Source: Pseudomonadota bacterium
GTDB lineage: Bacteria; Pseudomonadota; Alphaproteobacteria; Azospirillales; Azospirillaceae
NCBI GenBank assembly: GCA_023411035.1
Contig: JAEYPE010000106.1
Coordinates: 1 to 32,472 of the forward strand
DNA length: 32,472 nucleotides
Direction of reading: 5' to 3'
Shown here in pieces: positions 1 through 7,788 of the stretch. The position numbers and the translations under genes are program-made. The stretch's first letter is position 1. The number at the start of each line of letters is the position of its first letter. The notes under the pieces were generated by a model. The model saw only the letters and a program-made list of their open reading frames with translations, made no database searches and was not told where the DNA came from.

Positions 1-61
1 CCGCATGGCCGCCGCCGACGACGATGACGTCCCAGGTGAGGGTTTCAGCGGAAAGAGGCAC
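1..61 (-). CDS. mnmG: Partial second MnmG (tRNA uridine-34 modification enzyme), N-terminus only
   Basis: Reading leftward from a GTG at 61, the frame encodes about 20 residues (MPLSAETLTWDVIVVGGGHA) and runs off the window. DVIVVGGGHA is the FAD-binding start typical of MnmG/GidA, and it matches residues 5-14 of the complete MnmG encoded at 17635-19503 (FDVIVVGGGHAG). In the family, MnmG works with MnmE to add a carboxymethylaminomethyl group to U34 of certain tRNAs. It lies just downstream of an mnmE on the same strand with a parS site between them, the same arrangement as the second copy. Upstream, the frame reaches a stop at 101-103 with no other obvious start, so GTG 61 is the likely start, although no strong ribosome-binding site is visible. 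Whether the rest of the gene is intact cannot be seen. The short length limits certainty, but motif and context agree. Confidence 0.72.
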   Translation of the reverse strand, partial: MPLSAETLTWDVIVVGGGHA

Positions 62-140
62 GGGCGAGGACTCGAAAACGAAGGGGCCGGGGCTATACCA
101 TCACATGGGATGCGGGTCATCCCGGCGGAAGACGCTCGGC

Positions 141-156
141 TGTTTCACGTGAAACA
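141..156. other. parS: parS centromere site 1 (perfect)
   Basis: TGTTTCACGTGAAACA is a perfect 16-bp palindrome identical to the canonical chromosomal parS bound by ParB/Spo0J. It lies 3 bp beyond the stop codon of the leftward mnmE and before the start of the partial mnmG, so it is intergenic. It is about 7.7 kb from the putative oriC, and the parAB genes are in the same window. Confidence 0.95.
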
Positions 157-159
157 GTT

Positions 160-1473
160 CTACTTGCCGATGCAGAAGCTGGCGAAAACCTCGCCCAGCA
201 CGTCCTCGACCCCGACTTCACCCACGATTTCGGACAGGGCTCGAGCGGCGCGGCGCATCTCCTCGGCCGCCACTTCGGGACCCAGGCGCATGGCGCCTTG
301 TGCGGCGGCGAGATGATCGCGCGCGCGCTCCAGGCGGATGCGATGACGCTCTCGGGTCACGGCCGGGAAATCGGCGCCGGACAGGTCCCGCGCGATCCGC
401 TCGCTCAGCCACGCTTCCAGAGCCTCCATGCCCTGCCCGCTCGACGCGCTGACAGGGAGACAGGCCATGTCCACGGGCGGCGTCTGATCCTCCAGATCCG
501 ACTTGTTGAGCACCACGAGGTCGCCCGGACGCACCAGATCCGCCACGGCCGCGCCCTCGAACCCCGGGGCCCGGACCCAGATGCGCAGCTCGGCCTCCCG
601 GGCGCGGGCGCGGGCGCGGCGCACACCCTCCGCCTCGATGGCGTCGCCGGTCTCCCGCAGCCCGGCCGTGTCCATCAGGGTCACGGCGTACCCGCCGATC
701 GTCAGCTGGGCCTCCAGCACGTCGCGGGTGGTGCCCGGCGTATCGGTGACGATGGCCGCGTCCCGCCCGGCCAGGCGGTTGAACAGGGTCGACTTGCCCG
801 CGTTGGTGTCGCCGATCAGGACGATGCGGTAGCCCTCGCGGATGCGCTCCCCGCGCCGCGCCTGACCCAGCGCCTGGTCGATGTCGGCGATCAGGGCCGT
901 GATCATCGGGCCGGTGCGCTGAGACAGCCCGCCCGGCACGTCGTCCTCGTCCGGGAAATCGATTTCGGCCTCCAGAAGAGCCAGGATCGACAGCAGATCG
1001 CGTCGGAATCCGGCGTACCGTTCCGAAAGGGCCCCGCCCAGCTGGCCGAGGGCCTGGCGCCGCTGGGCGTCGGATTCGGCATCCACCAGATCGGCGACCG
1101 CCTCGGCCTGGGTCAGGTCCATGCGGCCGTTCTGGAAAGCGCGGCGCGAGAACTCGCCCGGTGCGGCCGGGCGCAGACCCAGGTCCGAGAGGGTGCGGGC
1201 GCAGGCCTCGAACACGGCGCGGCCGCCATGCAGATGAAGCTCCGCGCAGTCTTCACCCGTGAAGCTCGCCGGACCCGGCATCCACAGGACGATGGCCTGG
1301 TCGAAGGCTTCGCCGGAGCGGTCATGGAGGGTGCGGAGCGAGGCGCGGCGCGGTTCGAGGTCCCCGGCCCCGATGGCTTTCAGGGCCTCCCCTGTGGCCG
1401 GTCCCGACAGGCGCACCACGGCGATGGCGCCGCGTCCGGGCGGGGTGGCGAGGGCGTAGAGGGTGTCAGACAC
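160..1473 (-). CDS. mnmE: tRNA modification GTPase MnmE, copy 1
   Basis: 437 aa, the normal length for MnmE/TrmE. The family is a GTPase that, with MnmG, modifies U34 in the wobble position of tRNAs. An N-terminal folate-binding-type domain (about 1-120, with LHLHGG at 79-84) is followed by a helical domain and an inserted G domain. G1 is GDTNAGKS (221-228), the G2/K-loop region is TDTPGTTRD (243-251), G3 is DTAG (268-271) and G4 is NKSD (323-326). The C-terminus is CIGK (434-437), the conserved Cys end of the family. The usual Pro of G1 (GxPNxGKS) is Thr here. The start is GTG at 1473, preceded by a strong GGGAGGAG. It sits 44 bp after a DUF6489-like gene, and parS plus mnmG follow. A second intact mnmE is at 16194-17525; by eye about half the residues agree, so this is an old paralogue or a separately acquired copy. 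All GTPase motifs are present, so it is probably functional. Confidence 0.95.
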   Translation of the reverse strand: MSDTLYALATPPGRGAIAVVRLSGPATGEALKAIGAGDLEPRRASLRTLHDRSGEAFDQAIVLWMPGPASFTGEDCAELHLHGGRAVFEACARTLSDLGLRPAAPGEFSRRAFQNGRMDLTQAEAVADLVDAESDAQRRQALGQLGGALSERYAGFRRDLLSILALLEAEIDFPDEDDVPGGLSQRTGPMITALIADIDQALGQARRGERIREGYRIVLIGDTNAGKSTLFNRLAGRDAAIVTDTPGTTRDVLEAQLTIGGYAVTLMDTAGLRETGDAIEAEGVRRARARAREAELRIWVRAPGFEGAAVADLVRPGDLVVLNKSDLEDQTPPVDMACLPVSASSGQGMEALEAWLSERIARDLSGADFPAVTRERHRIRLERARDHLAAAQGAMRLGPEVAAEEMRRAARALSEIVGEVGVEDVLGEVFASFCIGK

Positions 1474-1517
1474 CGATCTCCTCCCTGTTCATGCAGCGAA
1501 TGGGGAGGAGACAGCCC

Positions 1518-1745
1518 TCACGGCTTGGTCGCGCTTTCCATCAGCCGCCGGAAATGATCCTGGGCCTGGAGGCCGAAACTGGTCCAGGTCTTCATCAGCT
1601 CCTCGGGCTGCATGGCCGCCATGTTCTCGTCCATGCGGCGACGCATCTCCGCAACCAGATGGTCGTTGAGCGCCTCAACGTTCGGCAGGCCGAGGAAGGC
1701 CCGTGCCTCGGCCGGTTCGCAGTCGATCTCTATCTTCACCTTCAT
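1518..1745 (-). CDS. DUF6489-like small protein, copy 1
   Basis: 75 aa, of unknown function. The start MKVKIEIDCEPAEARAFLGLP closely resembles the protein encoded at 15567 (MKITIDIDCTPEEARHFLGLP). Both then have a charged, Met-rich helical stretch with MKTW near residue 51 (here EELMKTW, there ETMMKTW). I recall this type as DUF6489 in alphaproteobacteria, with moderate certainty. No signal peptide or membrane segment is seen. The start ATG at 1745 has AGGGAGG seven bases upstream. A perfect parS lies directly upstream of that ribosome-binding site, so ParB could affect its expression. mnmE copy 1 follows 44 bp downstream in the same direction, suggesting one transcription unit. Its pairing with mnmE in both arms of the window hints at a linked role, but that is inference. 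Confidence 0.8.
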   Translation of the reverse strand: MKVKIEIDCEPAEARAFLGLPNVEALNDHLVAEMRRRMDENMAAMQPEELMKTWTSFGLQAQDHFRRLMESATKP

Positions 1746-1757
1746 CGCAGCCTCCCT

Positions 1758-1773
1758 TGTTTCACGTGAAACA
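1758..1773. other. parS: parS centromere site 2 (perfect)
   Basis: TGTTTCACGTGAAACA, a perfect 16-bp parS that extends to an 18-bp palindrome with one more T/A pair (1757-1774). It lies between the end of rho and the start of the DUF6489-like gene, 13 bp upstream of that gene's ATG, and so probably within its leader or promoter. It is about 6 kb left of the putative oriC. Confidence 0.95.
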
Positions 1774-1779
1774 ACGAGC

Positions 1780-1821
1780 GGCCCTCAAGCAGCCTCGCAC
1801 CGCGTGCGAGGCGATAGGGCC
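1780..1821 (-). terminator. Nested hairpin after rho, possible terminator
   Basis: An inner perfect 9-bp stem (GCCTCGCAC at 1792-1800, GTGCGAGGC at 1804-1812, CGC loop) is enclosed by outer arms GGCCCT (1780-1785) and AGGGCC (1816-1821). It begins 4 bp past the rho stop codon. There is no clean T-tract directly after it on the minus strand, so it could be a weak terminator, an mRNA 3'-end stabiliser, or a structure separating rho from parS site 2. Confidence 0.45.
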
Positions 1822-1825
1822 AAAA

Positions 1826-3082
1826 TCACGTGTTCATGGACTGGAAGAAATCGCCGTTGTTCTTGGACTGGCGCAGCTTGTCGAGCAGGAACTCGATGGC
1901 GTCCTGCGGCCCCATCGGGTTCAGGATGCGGCGCAGCACATAGGTCTTGGTCAGCTGATCCTTGGGCACGATCAGGTCCTCTTTCCGCGTGCCGGACTTG
2001 AGGACGTCGATGGCCGGGAAGATGCGCTTGTCCGCCACCTTGCGGTCCAGCACGATCTCGGAGTTGCCGGTGCCCTTGAACTCTTCGAAGATCACCTCGT
2101 CCATGCGGCTGCCGGTGTCGAGCAGCGCGGTCGCGATGATGGTCAGCGAGCCGCCTTCCTCGATGTTGCGGGCCGCGCCGAAGAAGCGCTTCGGGCGTTG
2201 CAGCGCGTTGGCGTCCACACCGCCGGTCAGCACCTTGCCCGAGGAGGGAACGACGGTGTTGTAGGCGCGCGCCAGACGGGTGATGGAATCCAGCAGGATC
2301 ACCACGTCGCGCTTGTGCTCGACCAGACGCTTGGCCTTCTCGATCACCATCTCGGCGACCTGGACGTGGCGGGTGGCCGGCTCGTCGAAGGTGGAGCTGA
2401 TGACCTCGCCCCGCACGGAGCGGGCCATGTCGGTCACTTCTTCCGGACGCTCGTCGATCAGCAGAACGATCAGATAGGCTTCCGGGTGATTGGTGGCGAT
2501 GGAATGGGCGATGTTCTGCAGCATCACCGTCTTGCCGGTGCGCGGCGGGGCGACGATCAGCCCGCGCTGGCCTTTGCCCAGCGGCGCCACGAGGTCGATG
2601 ATGCGGCCCGTGAAGTTCTTCTTGGTCGGGTCGTCGACTTCCATGCGCAGCCGCTCTTCCGGATAGAGCGGGGTCAGGTTGTCGAAGTTGATGCGGTGGC
2701 GGACCTTGTCCGGCGCATCGAAATTGATGGTGTTGACCTTCAGAAGGGCGAAGTAGCGCTCGCCATCCTTGGGCGCGCGGATCTGGCCTTCCACCGTGTC
2801 GCCCGTGCGCAGGCCGAAGCGGCGCACCTGGCTTGGGCTGACGTAGATGTCGTCGGGGCCGGGAAGATAGTTGGCCTCCGGCGAGCGCAGGAACCCGAAA
2901 CCGTCCTGAAGCACCTCCAGCACGCCATCGCCGTAGATCGGAACATCGTTCTCCGCCAACTGCTTGAGGATGGCGAACATCATGTCCTGCTTGCGCAGCG
3001 TGCTGGCGTTCTCGATCTGCAATTCCTCCGCGAACGCCAGCAGTTCGGCGGGGCTCTTGCACTTCAGCTCTTGGAGATGCAT
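1826..3082 (-). CDS. rho: Transcription termination factor Rho
   Basis: 418 aa, the normal length for Rho, the hexameric RNA-dependent ATPase/helicase that ends transcription at Rho-dependent sites. The N-terminal helical domain (1-45) is followed by the cold-shock-like RNA-binding domain (about 50-120, with GFGFLRSPEANYL at 61-73). The ATPase core has Walker A APPRTGKT (178-185), the catalytic-Glu segment LIDERPEEV (208-216) and a Q-loop region GKVLTGGVD (282-290). The start ATG at 3082 gives the expected N-terminus MHLQELK. In alphaproteobacteria rho commonly sits near hemE and mnmE beside the origin, as here. The hemJ-hemE pair is separated from it by an oppositely oriented P-type ATPase gene. 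A roughly 360-bp leader precedes it. Confidence 0.97.
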   Translation of the reverse strand: MHLQELKCKSPAELLAFAEELQIENASTLRKQDMMFAILKQLAENDVPIYGDGVLEVLQDGFGFLRSPEANYLPGPDDIYVSPSQVRRFGLRTGDTVEGQIRAPKDGERYFALLKVNTINFDAPDKVRHRINFDNLTPLYPEERLRMEVDDPTKKNFTGRIIDLVAPLGKGQRGLIVAPPRTGKTVMLQNIAHSIATNHPEAYLIVLLIDERPEEVTDMARSVRGEVISSTFDEPATRHVQVAEMVIEKAKRLVEHKRDVVILLDSITRLARAYNTVVPSSGKVLTGGVDANALQRPKRFFGAARNIEEGGSLTIIATALLDTGSRMDEVIFEEFKGTGNSEIVLDRKVADKRIFPAIDVLKSGTRKEDLIVPKDQLTKTYVLRRILNPMGPQDAIEFLLDKLRQSKNNGDFFQSMNT

Positions 3083-3284
3083 GGGGGTGCCTTAAGGGAA
3101 TCGGTCATGCGAAGGGGGAGTGCCAGAGGTCCCGGGCCGGCGCAGGGTGCGTCGGTTGAGCGTCGGACGGCGCAGAAGGCGGGGGAATGCCTGTCGGACG
3201 TCGCGCCCAGATCGTTGGGGAGGGACGGAACGGCGGATGTGGGTGTGGGTATCCGCGAGGCTTGCCGCCCCGTGGTGGGAAAGA

Positions 3285-3313
3285 TGGTTAGCGGAATGCC
3301 GGCTGCAAGTCAA
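3285..3313 (-). promoter_or_regulatory. Candidate rho promoter
   Basis: On the minus strand TTGACT (3308-3313) resembles a -35 element. After a 17-bp spacer comes TAACCA (3285-3290), a poor -10. Transcription would begin near 3278, leaving a leader of about 195 nt before rho. The rest of the 362-bp gap between rho and the ATPase gene (3083-3444) shows no gene-like frame or strong repeat. The -10 is weak, so this is a tentative call. Confidence 0.25.
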
Positions 3314-3444
3314 ACGAAAGCGAATTCTTGGGCGCGGGCGGATTCTGGCGCATCTTTGTCCGGGTCATGATGCCGCATCCCCTGTTATCCGGGCCATCGC
3401 GGCATGACCTGCACAATCAGGACAGAAACGGTTTGGTTGACATC

Positions 3445-6204
3445 ATGAGCCCGCATGACCGTTCCGGAACTGGAACCATCGTTGCTCCCGAAGCCTCCAC
3501 CGCCCCCCTGCCTTGGCACGCCCAGCCGCCGGATCAGGCCCTGGCCGCGCTGGACAGCCCCGACGACGGGCTGACGCCGGTTGAGGCGACGGACCGCCTG
3601 CGCCGGTACGGCCCCAACCGGCTGACGCCGCCGCCCCGGCGGTCGGCGCTGATGCGCTTTTTGGCGCAGTTCGACAACCTGCTGATTTACGTGCTGATCG
3701 GTGCCGGCGTCGTGACGATTCTGCTGGGCGAGTTCGTGGACGCCACGGTGATCGCCGGCGTGGTGCTGATCAACGCGGCCATCGGCTATGTCCAGGAGGG
3801 AAAGGCGGAGCAGGCGCTGGACGCCATCCGCAACATGCTGTCGCCGCAGGCGGTGGTGCTGCGCGGCGGACGGCAGGTGACCGTTCCGGCGGAGGATCTG
3901 GTGCCCGGCGACCGGGTGCTCCTGGCGTCGGGCGACAAGGTGCCGGCGGATTTGCGTCTGGTCCGGGTCAAGGGCCTGCGCATCCAGGAGGCGGCGCTGA
4001 CCGGGGAGTCCGTGCCCGTCGCCAAGAGCGCCGACGCGGTGGCAGCCGACACCCCCCTGGCTGAGCGCGGCGGCATGGCCTATTCCGGCACCCTGGTGGC
4101 CCAGGGACAGGCCATGGGCGTGGTGGTGGCCACGGGGGACATGACGGAGCTGGGCCGCATCGGCACGCTTCTGGCGGGCGTGGAGGAGCTGACGACGCCC
4201 CTGCTCGCCCAGATGGCGGTCTTCGGGCGCTGGCTGACCATCGGCATCCTGGCGCTGACCGCGCTGACCTTCCTCTACGGCTCGCTGGTGCAGGGGGAGC
4301 ATTGGGCGGACATGGTCATGGCCGCGGTCGGTCTGGCGGTGGCGGCGATTCCGGAGGGCCTGCCGGCGGTGATGACCATCACGCTGGCGATCGGCGTCAC
4401 CCGCATGGCCCGGCGCAACGCCATCATCCGCCGCCTGCCGGCGGTGGAGACTCTGGGCTCGGTCGGAATCATCTGCTCCGACAAGACCGGCACGCTGACC
4501 CGCAACGAGCTGGTCGTGCAGACCGTGGTCACCGCGGCGGGCGATTGCGCGGTGACCGGCACCGGCTATCGCCCGGAGGGCGAGTTCCGGCGCGATGGCA
4601 AGGCTCTGGACCCCGCCGCCGATCCCGTGCTGATCGAGCTGGCCCGCGCCGCCCTGCTGTGCAACGACGCGGAGCTTCAGCGCGGCGAGGACGGCGGGGA
4701 TGGGGGCGGCGGTTGGACCGTGGCCGGCGACCCGACCGACGGCGCCCTGCTGGCGCTGGGCATCAAGGCCGGGCTGGACGCGCGGGAGGAAGCCGCCCGC
4801 CGCCCGCGCACCGACGTGATTCCCTTCGAATCCGAACACAAGTTCATGGCCACGCTGCACCACGACCATGAGGGGCGTGGCCTGCTGTACGTCAAGGGTG
4901 CGCCGGAGCGCGTGCTGTCCATGTGCGGGCACGTACGGCACGGGGACGGCGGCACCGGCGCCCTGGACGCCGCCCATTGGCTGGCGCGGGTGGAGGAACT
5001 GGCGGCGCAGGGCCAGCGCGTCCTGGCGCTCGCCGCCCGCCCCGCCCTACCCGGACAGACCGTGCTGGACATGAGAGACGTGCAGGAGGGGCTGATCCTG
5101 CTCGGTCTGTGCGGCTTCATCGACCCGGCGCGGGAGGAGGCCGTCGCGGCGGTCGCCCAGTGCCAGGCGGCGGGCATCCGGGTGAAGATGATCACCGGCG
5201 ACCACGCCGGCACCGCCCAGGCCATCGGTCGGCAGTTCAACCTGTCGGGCAACGCCGTTTCCGGGACCGACCTGGACCGGCTGGACGACGAGGCGCTGGT
5301 GGGCGTGGCGCGCGACGCCGACGTTTTCGCCCGCACCACGCCGGAGCACAAGCTGCGCCTCGTCCGCGCGCTCCAGAAGGCCGGGCACACGGTGGCCATG
5401 ACCGGCGACGGGGTGAACGACGCCCCGGCCCTGAAGCGCGCAGACGTCGGCGTCGCCATGGGCTGCAAGGGTACGGAGGCCGCGAAGGAGGCCGCCAGCA
5501 TGGTGCTGGCCGACGACAACTTCGCCTCCATCGCCCACGCCGTCGAGGAAGGGCGGACCGTCTACGACAATCTGCGCAAGACGATCCTGTTCATGCTGCC
5601 GACCAACGGCGCCCAGGCGCTGGTGATCCTGGTGGCGGTGCTGGCCGGCTACACACTGCCGATCACGCCGGTCCAGATTCTGTGGGTCAACATGGTGACG
5701 GCGGTGACGCTGGGCCTCGCGCTGGCCTTCGAGCCTCCGGAGGCCGAGGTGATGAAACGCCCGCCCCGCCCGCAGAGCGAGCCGATCCTGCCGGGCTTCC
5801 TGATCGGGCGCATGGTGCTGGTGATGGCGCTTCTGGTCGCCACCAGCTTCGGCTTCTTCCTGCTGCACGAAGGGCACGGCGACCCCACGCCGGTCGCCCG
5901 CACCATGGCCGTCAACGCCCTGGTGATGGGCGAAATCTTCTTCCTGCTGAACGCGCGGGCGGTCACCGCCTCGGTCATGAACCGGCAGGGGCTGTTCGGA
6001 AGCCGTCCGGTCTGGATTTCCATCGGGCTGATGCTGGTCTTCCAGTTGGCCTTCACCTACGCCCCGCCCCTGCAAAGCCTGTTCGGCACGGCCCCGGTGA
6101 GCTGGACCCAGTGGATCGCCATGGCGGCGGCGGGATTGGTGATCTTCCTGGCGGTGGAGGCGGAAAAGGCGGTCACCCGCCGGGTGATGGGGCGGCGGGG
6201 TTAG
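3445..6204 (+). CDS. Cation-transporting P-type ATPase (P2-type)
   Basis: About 919 aa from ATG 3445; in-frame ATGs at 3367 and 3370 would add 25-26 residues, and none of these starts has a clear ribosome-binding site. It has the cation-ATPase N-terminal domain (about 15-75), the actuator motif TGES (186-189), PEGLPA in transmembrane helix 4 (303-308), the phosphorylation motif DKTGTLT with Asp346, the hinge TGDGVND (653-659) and about ten membrane segments. It probably pumps a cation across the inner membrane using ATP. The P2A calcium pumps have an N-x-x-T-D motif in helix 6; here it reads NMVTA (Asn749, Thr752, Ala753), so the key Asp is replaced by Ala and calcium specificity is doubtful. 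It runs opposite to rho, hemJ and hemE and toward oriC, and separates rho from hemJ, which suggests a later insertion. Confidence 0.93.
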   Translation: MSPHDRSGTGTIVAPEASTAPLPWHAQPPDQALAALDSPDDGLTPVEATDRLRRYGPNRLTPPPRRSALMRFLAQFDNLLIYVLIGAGVVTILLGEFVDATVIAGVVLINAAIGYVQEGKAEQALDAIRNMLSPQAVVLRGGRQVTVPAEDLVPGDRVLLASGDKVPADLRLVRVKGLRIQEAALTGESVPVAKSADAVAADTPLAERGGMAYSGTLVAQGQAMGVVVATGDMTELGRIGTLLAGVEELTTPLLAQMAVFGRWLTIGILALTALTFLYGSLVQGEHWADMVMAAVGLAVAAIPEGLPAVMTITLAIGVTRMARRNAIIRRLPAVETLGSVGIICSDKTGTLTRNELVVQTVVTAAGDCAVTGTGYRPEGEFRRDGKALDPAADPVLIELARAALLCNDAELQRGEDGGDGGGGWTVAGDPTDGALLALGIKAGLDAREEAARRPRTDVIPFESEHKFMATLHHDHEGRGLLYVKGAPERVLSMCGHVRHGDGGTGALDAAHWLARVEELAAQGQRVLALAARPALPGQTVLDMRDVQEGLILLGLCGFIDPAREEAVAAVAQCQAAGIRVKMITGDHAGTAQAIGRQFNLSGNAVSGTDLDRLDDEALVGVARDADVFARTTPEHKLRLVRALQKAGHTVAMTGDGVNDAPALKRADVGVAMGCKGTEAAKEAASMVLADDNFASIAHAVEEGRTVYDNLRKTILFMLPTNGAQALVILVAVLAGYTLPITPVQILWVNMVTAVTLGLALAFEPPEAEVMKRPPRPQSEPILPGFLIGRMVLVMALLVATSFGFFLLHEGHGDPTPVARTMAVNALVMGEIFFLLNARAVTASVMNRQGLFGSRPVWISIGLMLVFQLAFTYAPPLQSLFGTAPVSWTQWIAMAAAGLVIFLAVEAEKAVTRRVMGRRG

Positions 6205-6226
6205 CCGCCGCCCAGCCTCAGCGCGG

Positions 6227-6655
6227 TCAGAACGGCTTCACGATCACGAAGATGACGATGCCGATCATCAACAAGGTCGGCACCTCGTTCCACATGCGGA
6301 AGAAGCGTTGCGAGTGGGTGTTGCGGTCCGCCTCGAAATCCCTGCGCCAGCGCGCCATCATCATGTGCGCAACGGTCAGGACCAGGACGAACAGCAGCTT
6401 GGCGTGCATCCAGCCCTGCTTCATCCAGGCTGGTTCCATGACGATCATCGCGATGCCGAACACATAGGAGGCGATCATCGCCGGATTCATGATGGCGCGC
6501 AGCAGGCGGCGCTCCATCACCTTGAAGCGTTCCGAGGATTCCGACCCCGGCGCCGCCTCGCAGTGATAGACGAACAGCCGGGGCAGATAGAGGAGCCCGG
6601 CCATCCAGGCGATAATGCTGATGACGTGCAGAGCCTTGACCCAGAGATAAAGCAC
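6227..6655 (-). CDS. hemJ: Protoporphyrinogen oxidase HemJ
   Basis: 142 aa, the usual HemJ length. HemJ is an inner-membrane heme protein that oxidises protoporphyrinogen IX to protoporphyrin IX late in heme synthesis. Four hydrophobic helices are visible (about 3-28, 53-73, 83-100, 126-141). The conserved His (His10, in VKALHVISIIAWMAG) and Lys (Lys86, in MHAKLLFVL) are present. The start is GTG 6655: AAGGGG lies about five bases upstream and the family N-terminus begins here, so a longer frame reaching back to 6757 is not used. It follows hemE by 52 bp on the same strand, forming a hemE-hemJ heme unit, and ends 22 bp from the convergent end of the ATPase gene. Confidence 0.9.
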   Translation of the reverse strand: MLYLWVKALHVISIIAWMAGLLYLPRLFVYHCEAAPGSESSERFKVMERRLLRAIMNPAMIASYVFGIAMIVMEPAWMKQGWMHAKLLFVLVLTVAHMMMARWRRDFEADRNTHSQRFFRMWNEVPTLLMIGIVIFVIVKPF

Positions 6656-6707
6656 CGGAGTCCCCTTCTCTTTCCGTTGTGCGTCGCTATGAAGACCGTC
6701 CCGGACC

Positions 6708-7766
6708 TCAGCCCCGGTTCGGCCAGTTCTTGATGATCCGGGCCAGTTCCGCCACATGATCCGGCGGGGTGGTCTGGATCACGCCGTGGCCCAGGTTGAA
6801 GACGAACGGCTTGCCGGCCAGCGCCTCCAGAATCTCCCACGCGGCGTTGCGCAGGGCCTCGCCACCGGCGGCGAGCATGATCGGGTCCAGGTTGCCCTGC
6901 ACCGGCAGTTTGGATTGCAGATTCCCGGCCGCCCAAGCCACCGGGACGGTGGTGTCGAGCCCGACCGCATCCACCCCACTGCCCACCACGTAAGCCTCAT
7001 AGGAGAGGCCCGCACCGCGCGGGAAACCGATGACCGGAACGGAGGGGTGCCGGGCCTTGACCAGATTCACGATGCGCCGCGTCGGCTCGATCACCCAGCG
7101 CCGGAATTCGCCCGCCGGCAGGACGCCCGCCCAACTGTCGAAAAGCTGCACCACCTCGGCCCCAGCCTCGATCTGGGTGCAGAGATAATCGGCGGTCACC
7201 TCGACTAGCAGATCCATCAGAACGCCGAATCCCACCGGATCGCCGTAGGCCCAGCGCTTCACATGCGCATACTCCTTGGACCCCGCCCCTTCGACCATGT
7301 AGCAGGCGATCGTCCAGGGAGCGCCGGCGAAGCCGATCAGCGTGGTGTGCGCCGGAATCGCGCCGGAGAGACGGCGGACGGTCTCGTAGACCGGCTCCAG
7401 CCGCTCGTGGAAGCGGTCGCGCGACAGGCGCTTCAGGTCTTCCACGCTTCTCACAGGGTCCAGCTTCGGCCCCTCCCCTTCCAGGAAGGCCAGCGGCTGG
7501 CCCAGTGCGTGCGGCACCACCAGGATGTCGGAGAACAGAATCGCGGCGTCCATATCGTAGCGGCGCAGCGGCTGGAGCGTCACCTCGACCGCGTGATCGG
7601 GGTTGTAGCACATGTCCAGGAAACTGCCGGCCTTGGCGCGCAATTCCCGATATTCCGGCAGATAACGGCCGGCCTGGCGCATGAGCCAGAAAGGCGGGCG
7701 CTGACGCACCTCGCCGGCAAGGGCTGCGAGCATCGGTTTGGCAATCTTGGACACGGCCTCGGACAC
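6708..7766 (-). CDS. hemE: Uroporphyrinogen decarboxylase HemE
   Basis: 352 aa from GTG 7766. HemE is the cytosolic enzyme that removes four carboxyl groups from uroporphyrinogen III to give coproporphyrinogen III. The signatures PPFWLMRQAGRYLPEYR (24-40, with the substrate-binding Arg residues), ILFSDILVVPHALG and GFAGAPWTIACYMVEG are all visible. AGGGG lies 11 bases upstream of GTG 7766. The same frame reaches another GTG at 7811, and an in-frame ATG 11 codons inside is also possible, so the start is uncertain by up to 26 codons. The gene reads away from the putative oriC, which begins just upstream. The hemE/ppsR junction is the conserved origin position in Caulobacter and Rickettsia. Confidence 0.95.
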   Translation of the reverse strand: MSEAVSKIAKPMLAALAGEVRQRPPFWLMRQAGRYLPEYRELRAKAGSFLDMCYNPDHAVEVTLQPLRRYDMDAAILFSDILVVPHALGQPLAFLEGEGPKLDPVRSVEDLKRLSRDRFHERLEPVYETVRRLSGAIPAHTTLIGFAGAPWTIACYMVEGAGSKEYAHVKRWAYGDPVGFGVLMDLLVEVTADYLCTQIEAGAEVVQLFDSWAGVLPAGEFRRWVIEPTRRIVNLVKARHPSVPVIGFPRGAGLSYEAYVVGSGVDAVGLDTTVPVAWAAGNLQSKLPVQGNLDPIMLAAGGEALRNAAWEILEALAGKPFVFNLGHGVIQTTPPDHVAELARIIKNWPNRG

Positions 7767-7788
7767 GGCGGATCGTTCCCCTGTATGT

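Noticed and set aside
1826..1836. TCACGTG near the rho stop, as a possible sixth parS
   Set aside because: Only the central hexamer matches; the GTTT/AAAC arms are absent. The same applies to CACGTG near 15245 and GTTTCACG near 14523.
1703..3370. A 555-codon plus-strand frame opposite rho
   Set aside because: It is a shadow of rho, with no recognisable domains and no suitable ribosome-binding site.
3437..3442. TTGACA just before the ATPase ATG
   Set aside because: It matches a -35 box, but a -10 would fall inside the coding region and none is visible there.
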